A DNA stretch of 64,000 bases from Trichosphaerium sp. ATCC 40318 (Eukaryota > Discosea > Flabellinia > Trichosidae). This document shows, piece by piece, positions 44,801 to 54,494 of the stretch. Position 1 is the stretch's first letter; every line of letters begins with the position of its first letter. The stretch is taken from assembly GCA_038496445.1 (NCBI GenBank), contig JALMLS010000048.1, positions 1 to 64,000 on the forward strand, written 5' to 3'. A model generated the notes under the pieces. It searched no databases, was not told the origin of the DNA, and saw only the letters and a program-made list of their open reading frames with translations. A program made the translations under genes and the position numbers.

Positions 44801-45844
44801 TTGTTTTACTAGAAGACTTACTCCTTTTTTTTTTGTACACAGAATGATCCTATTGAAGAAGATTCAGGTAGAAAGAAAAAGAATACACGTAAACGTAAAC
44901 TACAGACGACTAATGGAAAAACTGCACAAAAGAAAAAGAAGAAAGTTACAAAAAAGAAACCTGTTAAGAAACTGAAAGAAAACAAAGCGCCAAGAAACAC
45001 TACACTCGTTTCAGATGATGAACCAGATAGTGATGTTATTATATTGAATCAGTCTTATGAACGTATGGATATAGATAACGATGGTACGACATAAACTCAA
45101 GGAGGGAACAAACAATTTTTGTTTAACGTTTGATTTAGACTCAAATTCAGAAGACGATTTTGTGTTGTTCTACAAAGCCAAAAAACCAAAAAGAGTACAG
45201 AAAACGCAGAAAACCAAACCTAAAAACAATGTTAAGAAACCATCTGTGAAAAAAAATACTAAGGTGGTACAAAAACCTCGTGTCCTGCAAAAAAAGCCTC
45301 AAACACAAACTCAGATAACAAAAACTTTTAATCACGTGGCCGTTGATGATGATGACGACGATGATAATTTTTCTCTTGTCCCACGTAGTCATACTACTCA
45401 AAAGCCGGCACAAAAGCAACAAAAATTCAAAAGGAATGTTGTACAATTAAGTACTAGACCCAAGCCACGTTCCTCAAGATTTCTTATTGATGATTTATCT
45501 GAAGAAGATTCTATTGAGTCTTTTGAAGATACTTCAAAGGGTGAGCTCTTTTTTGTTTCAAGCAATTCTCTTCTTATGAACTGTGTTTGAAATCAAGCAT
45601 TATTTTTAGACCTAATTCGGTTTTTATCTCTTTTGTTAATACTGTTTTGCTATCTTTGTTTCCGCTTTTTTTCTCCTTTTTTATCTTCTTTGACTTTTTA
45701 GTTTCATTTGCTTACTGCTCTTTTTAAGGGAATTCTTTCCATCCTAGAATGCTCACCATAACAGATATGTTCAAAAACAAGAAAAAACAACAACTGGAAA
45801 ACACAAGGAAGAGTGGGAGAAGACCCACTTTAGATTTCGTGTAG
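41838..45844 (+). CDS. SMARCAL1: SNF2-family annealing helicase of the SMARCAL1/HARP type
   Basis: SMARCAL1 rewinds DNA and remodels stalled replication forks. N-terminal '[20 protein letters not shown]', then a HARP-like segment ('[14 protein letters not shown]', '[11 protein letters not shown]'), then helicase motifs: Q/I '[17 protein letters not shown]', Ia '[16 protein letters not shown]', II '[17 protein letters not shown]', III '[20 protein letters not shown]', IV-VI '[16 protein letters not shown]', '[20 protein letters not shown]', 'EDRAYRIGT'. The ~330-residue tail is very basic and acidic by turns ([16 protein letters not shown]) and ends '[15 protein letters not shown]', resembling a PCNA-binding PIP-like box. 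About 18 exons, including a GC-AG intron and a 15-nt microexon. Gene symbol by family resemblance. Confidence 0.85.
44312..44410 (+). other. GC-AG intron followed by a 15-nt microexon
   Basis: The SNF2 motif V region only reads through if the exon ending at 44311 (..GGCATCAACT) uses the donor GCAAGT at 44312, joins ACATTTTGACATTAA (44396-44410), and that in turn joins TGCAGGTAGCATCC. The product is '[19 protein letters not shown]', which aligns with the family pattern AANTGI-T-L-x-x-ASHV. GCAAGT is the standard form of the rare GC donor. Confidence 0.6.
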
Positions 45845-46147
45845 TTTCAAAAACAAAATGTATAGAATGTACCATAAAGCACAAAACCAAGCTAGGGTTA
45901 CTAGTAATGTCCTTGCTGTTTATGTGAAACCGTTTACGAGCTAAGTGAGTTCCTGCTACTAACGTTAATAGAATATCGCCCAACTTGCTGAGTATTATCT
46001 TTGAGCAACCACTACATTAAGGTGTCTCGCTACAAACTATAAGTACAGCGTATTAAAATAATTTTTGGTAGGTGCTTCTTATTGACGAAAAGACATAATC
46101 CTATCTGCTTTATTGTGACATACTACAAGAATTCGCGCCAGATGCGT

Positions 46148-47494
46148 TTATTTTTTATTGTGATGCCTCACATTCACAAAATCAACGTGTATTAATTTTT
46201 TTTCAATGCACGCAACAATTTTTTCTGGCGTTGTATCAAAGTGAACGGAATTTCCTGGGATAGAACCTTGGTCATTCCATGGATCCGATAACCCAAAAAT
46301 ATAGACCTTACCTCTTGAAGAACCATAAACAAGCTTTAAAGCATCTATATCAACAGTCTGATTGAAACCACAAAATCTTTTAAATATTTGTTTAAAGTAT
46401 GGTTTTTCTGGGCTTCTAATGTCAACTATGCTCAACTGTGTGCTGGTACTTCCACCAATAGTATTATTTATCAACGTACTAACATTTGATAAATCTTGAA
46501 TCACAATAACTGGTTTGGGACCTGACCTTTCATCCCATACTTTTGTTGTTGTGTGGTTTGAAGATAGTACAAGATTTCCACTAATTGATTTACGAACTGA
46601 ATAGACACCAGTATCATGGCCTGAGAATTTTGTTCTTATCTTCTCTTGACTAACATCATATATCATCACATTCTCGTATGTGCATTCCGTAAATACATAA
46701 TCAGAAAGTCCAAACGCAATAGAATTCTCATCAACAAAACACATTCCACATGGGTATCGTCCTAGTCTCCTCCCCACCTTACCGTAGGATGTAACTGTAT
46801 GACTCCTATTCCAAGTAATTATTCCATCAGTTACACCTACAGCTATGGAATTTTTACTGATTGCACATGTTTTGGCTATTGAGAGTTTGGGATGAGTCAG
46901 CTTTGTAGTCCTTGTATTTTCTTGAAACATCAAGAAACCATCTTTACTTGATGTTTTGCATCCACAAACAAGAATGCGGTTATTATTTTCTGGATCTATT
47001 CTAAGGTCACCTATCCAACCGCGTTTTAGCTTCAAACGCTCAATTTTGAATGTCGTTGAGGTTTGATTTCTGAAAGTTCTGCGTTTAATTTTAAATGTCG
47101 TTGTGGTTTGATTTCTGAAAGTGTGATTTCTGAAAGTTCTGTGTTTAATTTTAATTATTTTTTTGGTTCTTTCTTTCCATGATTCTTGCTGTTTTATGAC
47201 AAAACGTGATTGTTTGTACACCCATAAAGGCGTTGGGAAGGTTTTAGCGTACATACAGCTCCAAACAAAGTCTGTACTACAGATGTCGTTCATGCTTAGG
47301 CAAGCTGTTGACAGCGCCAGAATATCTCCGTACGCCACGTGCGATAATATCTCAAAAAGCGTTTCCGTTGGCAAGTGTAATAGATGGAGCTCATCGCTAT
47401 CCTGAAAACATGACTGACTCGTTGATGTGTAGCTCATTTGGTAAGAAGAATTGCCGAAGTAAGTTGACCAGCTGTGAATTTTTACCGCGAACAT
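46148..47494 (-). CDS. F-box protein with beta-propeller (WD40-like) C-terminus, single exon
   Basis: 448 codons without introns. Residues ~38-80 are an F-box ('LLHLPTETLFEILSHVAYGD', 'ILALSTACLSMNDIC'), followed by 'DFVWSCMYAKTFPTPLWVYK'. Residues ~115-155 are a threefold imperfect repeat (HRTFRNHTF, RRTFRNQTSTTFKIE) that looks like a recent local duplication. The remainder is WD40-like strands: 'GWIGDLRIDPENNNRILVCG', 'KFSGHDTGVYSVRKSISGNL', 'TTKVWDERSG' (typical GH...D..VWD). FBXW proteins deliver substrates to SCF ligases. Stop at 46148-46150. The lack of introns, like the F-box gene at 23978, hints that such genes spread by retroposition. Confidence 0.75.
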   Translation of the reverse strand: MFAVKIHSWSTYFGNSSYQMSYTSTSQSCFQDSDELHLLHLPTETLFEILSHVAYGDILALSTACLSMNDICSTDFVWSCMYAKTFPTPLWVYKQSRFVIKQQESWKERTKKIIKIKHRTFRNHTFRNQTTTTFKIKRRTFRNQTSTTFKIERLKLKRGWIGDLRIDPENNNRILVCGCKTSSKDGFLMFQENTRTTKLTHPKLSIAKTCAISKNSIAVGVTDGIITWNRSHTVTSYGKVGRRLGRYPCGMCFVDENSIAFGLSDYVFTECTYENVMIYDVSQEKIRTKFSGHDTGVYSVRKSISGNLVLSSNHTTTKVWDERSGPKPVIVIQDLSNVSTLINNTIGGSTSTQLSIVDIRSPEKPYFKQIFKRFCGFNQTVDIDALKLVYGSSRGKVYIFGLSDPWNDQGSIPGNSVHFDTTPEKIVACIEKKLIHVDFVNVRHHNKK

Positions 47495-47828
47495 AATGGT
47501 TAAGCAGACCGTTTACGCGCCTATAAGTTATTTATAACTTGAAACCGCTTTGTTAACATTCTTTACATTCCAAAGGCAACCAAAAACATCATTGATTTAG
47601 TACAGGGCTAGAACATGCTCCAAATTTATTTGGTAGGTGAACTTGTCATCCAAAATTCTAGCAGAGTTTTGCCATGTATGTCTGAATGTTTAATAAACGG
47701 ATTGGACATATTTAATGGCTCCCCATTTATCATCAATTTTTCTACATAAACATTCGACTCTGAGACATTATGTGCAATAACGACCTAACAGTGAAATCAT
47801 TTGGTTTTTTTTTTGTTATAAATGCAGT
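47495..47828. other. spacer between head-to-tail minus-strand genes
   Basis: 334 bp holding the 3' flank of the mannosidase gene and the promoter of the F-box/WD40 gene. Apart from A+T-rich tracts I see nothing specific. Confidence 0.45.
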
Positions 47829-50800
47829 TTAGTCTTTATGACGTACTAAATCACCATCATCGCGGTTTATAGTCAAACTTGAGAACAAGGGAGATCCGAT
47901 CATATATCTATCTGAACCAGAAAGCGGATAAAATCCAAGAGCACCAAAAACATACCAAGCCGACATTGTACCTTTTTAAGTTTCAGTTTTTTTTTTCTTA
48001 TTTAATTCTTTAAAAACAATGTACCATAGTCATCATTACCAGGTAGACCATCAGGCCCAACGCCTAGTTCCAATTATTCTATCAAATTGTTTTACAGGTT
48101 ATCTTTACTTACCGTATTGTTCCTTCATGTTGTACTTAACCCACTTCTGTGTTAAGTCTGGTCTTCCAGCGAAATCAAATAAGTATGCAGCAAGCAAATC
48201 TTCCTCATTACCAGCCCAGTAATATGGGTTAGGCAAAGCATTAGGGAAGTACTCAGCACGCGAGAAAAATATATCAAGTTGCTCAACGAAGTACTCTTGG
48301 CTTCCAAAAAGCTTGATAAGTCCAGGAACATCTCCAGGAACAAACCTAATAAATAGTGTTAAATTCTAAGCAAAAAAAAAAAAAGAAGAAAATGCTACGA
48401 CTTTGTTAGTGCAAAACTCGTACCATCTGTAGTGCCAAGCGTCACCTTCAACATATCGTTCATCGAATACGTCGATCCAAGTTAGTGGGCATTCCCATTT
48501 TCCTTCTGAAGTCTTAGGACAGAAAAACTTATACTCTTTGTTCCAAACGTTCTAAATCACGTGGTCAGAAAAAAGATTTTAACAAGAATTCAGTTTGAAT
48601 TTGGATTACCATGTAATTCTTTGATGAGTTTCTGAACATTTCAGCATCAGTCGTGTGATTAAGGTACTCAGCTATAGTAGATAACGCCCAGTCGTCATCT
48701 AAGGTAATAAAACATCAGCGAGTTTTTTTTTAAAGCGTAAACTTTCGGTTGTACAAGAGTAATCTTGAGTCAATACAGCTCCGTGTTTATCTTTTTCAAA
48801 TGGGATGTAGCCGATAGTATGCCAATCTTGAGTGTCTGTACGACCATTGTGCCCCTGAGGGTATAACGATCCATTCTTTAATCCTTGATAAACCATCTCC
48901 AAATCGAAATCAATGAATCCTTAACAACAGTCAGAGCTTCACGAATACATTAAGACCAAATTATGTATTCACAAAACTATTCACCTTTGGCTATAGCATC
49001 AGCAATAATAACACTACGCAGAAAAAGTTAGAATAAATCCAAAAAAAGTACATCAAAAAAAATTTTAAAAAAGTAGGCATTTGATACGTGCGTTGTGTGC
49101 TGGCCTTCCATACAATCTGTATATCCTACACAAAGTATGTCCGTTAATCAGATTTGACTACGTTTATTGGTTGTACCATTGGCAAGCGGCCATCGCGGGA
49201 AATCTCCGCCTTGCTCATACATTAGGATTAATGATTTTACAATATCGTTAAATCTATCCGGTTGTATTATTGCCAACCAGGGGAACTCTGTTCTATGTAC
49301 ATCCCATATACTCATATCGCTGTAAAAACCTTTCTGATTTCCTTCAAGAGAATGCACCTTGTCATCAAAACCCATATATTCGCCACCTGATTGCAGCATA
49401 AAAAACTATTATTTTAAGGTGCTGCTATACCTGGTTCACTAAATACTGTTGGCGCCATTAGAGTGTGGTAGTAAGCGGTATAAAACTTTATACGATCTTC
49501 GTCAGTCCCACCAACAACTTGGATACGATCAAGCTCTGTTTGCCAAACATTCTATTTAACAAGTATCAGATAAGAAAATTTGCTTTTTCTATCAATTAGA
49601 AACTTACTGTTGTTTCTGCTAGGACGGTATCAAAGTCTCCTCCTTTTACCTCACTAACAATGTTACTCCTCGCGTGATCGATACTTATCGAAGAAATTCC
49701 AACGATCATTTCTAACACAGTATTAATCATAACGAAGTTCGTTAGGTAGCACCGATATTGTTCACTGAATTCTTATCAAAAACTATAAATCCTCCAATAT
49801 CTTTACCGCGAGCAGACGCATCCGCTGTAATTTTATCATCATTCCATACACCAGAACTAGAAAATATGCCAGTTTTGAATTGAGCAACAAAGTATGAGTT
49901 GTATCCTCCAAAACGACCTGATAAACTTCCCTTTTGGTATAAAAAGTTAGCATAGTTCAACGTTTCTGGTCCATACCATATTTCTAACCCAACCGCTCAC
50001 TTCTTGCTTACTTTGATCTATAAATATCGACGCATTTCCACAACCTCCTTCTTCCAAAGTATGACTAGTCAGAACGTCAAATAGACGTTAAAAAAGTCTT
50101 TTTTGACACTTGCCTAATATCGAAAAGGATAACTTTTTCCTTGTTGTCAACGAAATTATATCGATGCACTCCAACATGCTCAGTAGCAGTTAACTCAACT
50201 TGAATATTGTATCTTTCTAGAGAAACACTATAATACCTAACACCAGCTTAACATTCTCACTACACCCAGAAGTATGACTTACCCTGGCTTTGCCACTTCA
50301 GTTTTATGCGAATACTTTGAATAAAATCCGTAGTCCTTAACATCACTTGACGTAGGCACGCGATCAATAGGCATAACGCCAATAGTACCTGTTAAAGAAG
50401 AAAAAGATTACACAAAGAAAAGTTGTCCACATTTTTTACAAAAAGCTTACCGTAGTCTAATGCTCCTGAACCAACCATGTGCGTATGAGAAAAAACACGA
50501 ATGTATTCATCTGTATTTGGGTTTTAAGAACTTATGTTTGTTGTGTGGGCTCTGTACCGTCGTAGTAGTAGCCTCCAAAGTGATTAAACGGTAAGAATAT
50601 ATTATCATACGCTACAGTGTCAGGACCAACACGTGCTAATCCAAAAGGCCTTTGAGCGCCAGGAGGAGTGCTTCCGATTCTAAAAAGCGCAAATAAACAC
50701 GTGAATATGGAAGTATAAGGAAAGTACCCATAACCAGTACCACCGCTGCCAATATGTGGGTCCACGTGGTCGTAATTAGATGCGCAAATGCCAAGTACAA

Positions 50801-50840
50801 ATACAAGTAATGAAAGGCAGATAAGCTTGTATATTGACAT
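47829..50840 (-). CDS. secreted GH92 alpha-mannosidase
   Basis: GH92 enzymes are Ca2+-dependent exo-alpha-mannosidases (usually alpha-1,2) that trim N-glycans or mannans. Signal peptide MSIYKLICLSLLVFVLGICA. Family hallmarks along the protein: 'VDPHIGSGGTGYGYG', 'TPPGAQRPFGLARVGPDT', 'FSHTHMVGSGALDYG', 'HTLEEGGCGNASIFID'-like linker, 'RIKFYTAYYHTLMAPTVF', 'GFYSDMSIWDVHRTEFPWLA', 'PRWPLANG', 'DDDWALSTIAEYL', 'EGDAWHYRWFVPGDVPGLI', 'YYAGNEEDLLAAYLF'-like and 'LPGNDDYGTMSAWYVFGALG', where the GNDDxGxxSAW motif carries catalytic/Ca sites. About 14 small introns, two with CACGTG (48558, 50698). Stop TAA at 47829-47831. GH92 is far commoner in bacteria than in eukaryotes, but the introns show long residence here. 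Confidence 0.88.
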
Positions 50841-50984
50841 CTTTTCTGAGCTTTCGGTCAAAACTGTGGTCAACGTCACACTCTGACATTTTGTTTTACA
50901 TTGTGCTTACATTGCCTGTGTTAGGTAATCTTTTTAAATAGAATTTATGAGGTTTATTGGTTATTTGAACCGTTGAGGTGATAG

Positions 50985-53540
50985 TTATTCGCCGTGTATG
51001 CTTTTTTTGTGGGTTTTTGATTCCTTTCCAGAAGGTGATATTACCTCAATCTTCATGGCATTAGAGGAACGCATTCTTGCAAGTTGTACAAGTTGAGCTC
51101 TATCTTTAGGCTGAATAGGCTTTGAAGCACCTGAAAACAAAGTTTTAAAAGGTATAAAGTTATATCTGTTTACCTCGCATCCATCTTCCTCTTGCTTGAT
51201 GTGAGCGCGATCTTGCTCTCGTTTGAGAAGGTGCCGATAAACCTTGTCGACTTTTACTTGATTTAGATCTACTACTTGGAGAAATAGCCCTTGGGCTTGA
51301 ACCAGAAAACCCACTCTTCAAAGAGTAAATTAGTAGGGGTACATAAAACTAAAAGCTAGTTCCTACTTTTTTCTTGCGAGGGCGTCGCTCCAATTCTTGT
51401 ATAATAGGAACTGGTGTTGATATTGCAAGCGTCAACCTATTATTTTCAGGAGCCTGAATAAAGTGTTGGTATCAAAGACAGGAGTTTAAATAAGGTACCG
51501 GTGAGATTTGAATTGTTCTCTTTCTTGGTATGTTAGATAAAGTTCCTTCGCCGATATCGTTCGTCTTGATGTACCACAGGAGTAACACAGACAAGAACTG
51601 AACGCTTTTCTACAACATGACAATGTAAGGGAGGAATAGAGTAAGGCCAAGACGTACTTGAGATAGAACTAAGCCAACCATTGGATCAGCCTATAAGCCA
51701 TTAGTAAGTGTATGTTTCGTTCTTTAGTCCTACCTCTTTACTACGCCACAAGTTTGGTGCTACACAAATAGCTAGATTTTGAGGAGTCATCATATTAACT
51801 CCGTGATGCAACGCAGTCATCGCAAGCCTGTAAAAATCATCAAAATTATCAAATTATGCAAAATAGATTACAAGTCCAAAAGCCAGAATAAGATTGAGCG
51901 TTCTTGTTCTGGTAAGGTTTCAACGATTGCTGTAGCTGCTTTTTCATCGAGTTCTTTCATAAGCTCGGAAGCAGGAATAGGAGAAAAAAGAGGTTGAGGC
52001 ATCTCTCTGAACCACAGCTATTGAAACAAAATTATTAAGACCACGTGATAACAAAACAAAAAAATTGAAAAGTTTTTCGCCCTGGCCTGTCTAGTAAAAG
52101 CAGTACATATGCCATAATAACAATACTTGCAGTATTGAAATGGGTATGATATTTTCTTAATTGTGCTCACCTTGATCAAAGTTGCTAAATTGTATGCGTC
52201 GCTTGTCTTTGCAAACTTTTTCTTATTCATAGCTTGCTTTAGCTGCTGACAAACGCCAATATCTCCATTGATACGAAATATACCCTCCTTTTTCAGACCG
52301 TTACATTTAATTAACTCGTCCTTTAAAAGCTCGAGAATGAGCGGTACTTCGCGACCTAACAGCGGAAGGCAATAAAGAATTGTTGTACAACAAAAAAAAA
52401 TAGAGCTCATCAGTACCTTGCCACTCAACTTTCTCTAGCGTGTCAACATCACTTCCAAACCTACATTTTACATAAGATACACAATAAACACCACTTTAAG
52501 TACTTACCAACCACATTCAGTGTGTCTCAAGCGAACAGGAAGAAAACATTCAACACCTAGAAACAATGACCAAAACATGAATAAAAATTATCTATGGTGT
52601 GCCTCCTATTATGGCAGGGATACTACAATGAAATGTAATGTACTAGCTGTTGAAAGAAAAGAAAGAGTAAAGAACACAAAAAAGTACGCACGTGAGATCA
52701 AGTGGATGCTGAAGAGGTGACCGAAGCGTTATTTTTATCTTCACGCGTTTCTTTTTTCCCTTATTTTATTTTAGGCGAAGGGTAGTACTTGGCTTTAATT
52801 TCAAGAAATCTAGCGTACCGCGCCAATAGCTCCCCTAAATTACACTTAATTATATTATATAGTATCATATAAGTACCCATTAGGCGTTATAGCAAATTCG
52901 AAAGCTTTTGTGATCAATGCTTTGCCATTGAACGAAAACTTCACCTAAAAAAAAAACATTATTAAAAACACACTTTCCTGCTGTAAGATATAATTTTTGG
53001 CGCCTCTGTACCTTTCCTTTAGGTAAAAGAGATGTTATCTCAATATCTTCATTTACAACAACACAACTCTTCGTATCGAATAGCTGTTTATCTATGAGGA
53101 TATCCAACTCTGTTTTATTCGTCTAGACGCGAAGAAAAAAGAAAATAAATAAACACGTGATTAAAGCTTAGAAGACGCTCTAAATGAACGCACTTGGAAT
53201 AGATTAGCTTTGTTCACTACAAGTAATGAGAACATGAAGACCTAAATAAGCGTACAGGTATGTCTTCTTCCTGAAGGATTACCCTCTTTGCTAGCATGTT
53301 TGCCCATTGGGGCAGGCGTGTAGGATCAACGACTTCGTGAGAAAAGTGCTTGTAAAAATGAAAACAAAAATACTACCAAAATCACTTGTCAACCGACGTC
53401 AATTGTTCGCCAGCCAGCTGTTTCAATCACCAGTGCCAAGTTTTGGAAACAAATGCCGTAAACTCACAGTTCAAGCCAAGCAAATACTCAAATAGCGTTT
53501 CAATAACAACATGTGCAAAATTTTTACAACACAAGAGCAT
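50985..53540 (-). CDS. RhoGAP-domain protein
   Basis: The RhoGAP domain accelerates GTP hydrolysis by Rho/Rac/Cdc42. It is clear across several exons: 'FGSDVDTLEKVEWQGREVPL', 'LKKEGIFRINGDIGVCQQLK' (with the catalytic arginine of EGIFR), 'LATLIKLWFREMPQPLFSPI', 'ERSILFWLLDL', 'MTPQNLAICVAPNLWRSKE'. The N-terminal part (53540-52850) is beta-rich ('VVNEDIEITSLLPKGKVKFS', 'FEFAITPNG') and could be a PH- or C2-like module. The C-terminal part is basic with 'PKKKVGF' and 'LLKREQDRAHIKQEEDG', ending 'KKSIHGE'. About 13 exons; two introns carry CACGTG (52042, 53154). The start (MLLCCKNFAHVV) is my best guess, moderately uncertain. Confidence 0.75.
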
Positions 53541-53737
53541 GTAACGACGAAAAGAGCTACGGTTTTTTCAACTGTATCATCATCTTTTTAGAGCCAAAAT
53601 ATAGAGTTCAGGAGGAAGACGTTTACTTTAAAAAGAAAAGTACAAAATTAAGTGGTGATCGCGTCTCGTTGCCTTTAAATAGAAGTTGCACTCTTAGTTT
53701 ATTTAAACCATGAGTGCAACAATTAAACGAAGAAAAC

Positions 53738-53816
53738 ACTCTACAGGTGGGCGCTCTACCACTGAGCTACGGCGGGTAAGTCCCGCCGGGTAGGAATCGA
53801 ACCTCCGACCTCCAAA
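53738..53816 (-). tRNA. candidate circularly permuted tRNA-Tyr(GTA) gene
   Basis: On the minus strand the 3' half comes first (53816-53781: GGAGGTC, T-arm GGAGG-TTCGATT-CCTACC, acceptor CGGCGGG, discriminator A), then a 4-nt linker CTTA (53780-53777), then the 5' half (from 53776: CCCGCCG, TA, D-arm GCTCAGTGGTAGAGC, then CCCACCTGTAG). The acceptor halves pair perfectly (7 of 7, C1-G72), A73 is present and the D-stem is perfect: all tyrosine-tRNA traits, with anticodon GTA at 53744-53742. The T-stem pairs only with a bulged A. The anticodon stem is weak (CCCAC with TTTGG, 3 of 5). A processed dimer or tRNA-derived pseudogene is the alternative. Confidence 0.45.
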
Positions 53817-53820
53817 TCAG

Positions 53821-54274
53821 AAAGACTCGATGACATCCTTGCACAACGTCAAATTAAGTCAATACAATTCATATTTATTCAACTCGCGCGACAACCAAAT
53901 TTATTGTGGTTTTAGGATAGCTCGATTGTCATAATGGTGACTCCCTTTTACGGCGTTTTACCATTGTTTAAGCCGTTGCGGTATTGAATGGATGCTAAAT
54001 GATTTAGAACGGTGTTTGTTAGCGCAAAAGGAAGTTTACAAATGTTCCTAAAAATAAACCTAAAACGTGAAAAACTGAGGGGTAACTTGGTTACAAACGT
54101 TTCTGAGATTTTTCGCAGGTGACAGTTACATGAATATTGCCACTGTCTCACAATAGTGAGTAAATGTTTTTTACGTATAGCGGTGCTTTGTAGCTTTGTT
54201 GTAGGTTTAGTACGTAAGGTACACTGCATCCTTATAAAGACAGCAGCTACATAATTTCAGCCCAACATAAAAAC
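53821..54274. other. intergenic spacer right of the tRNA-like element
   Basis: No gene is supported. A minus-strand frame at 53948-54229 (93 codons, 'MQCTLRTKPTTKLQS') is basic but without domain features. Confidence 0.4.
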
Positions 54275-54426
54275 AGTGCAAGAAAGTGTTAAAGCATTGA
54301 AAGGTGTTCATTCGCTCAGTCTCAATATCAGCAGTGACAGACGGGAGTAAAAGCTCTAAAAGGGATTCATACGCTTAACATTGAGCATTGTAATGTTACA
54401 GACGAAGGAATCAAAGCGCTGAATAG
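54275..54426 (+). pseudogene. scrap of a GVHTI-repeat gene
   Basis: The reading QESVKALKGVHSLSLN, then VTDG, then after a frame slip GIHTLNIEHCNVTDEGIKAL matches two to three repeats of the F-box/GVHTI protein at 25867-27141. It has no start or F-box and ends at a TAG (54424-54426). It is a dead fragment of a family that must have more members in the genome, since it is not identical to the copy at 25867. Confidence 0.75.
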
Positions 54427-54494
54427 TTCTTTTGATTTTTGTTATTTACAAAGGGATCCAACTAGACAATCATCAATACGTTTATACTTTATAT

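Noticed and set aside
53735-53820. Ordinary minus-strand tRNA
   Set aside because: The 5' half lies at the lower coordinate; on the minus strand a normal gene would need it at the higher one. Either permuted or two fragments.
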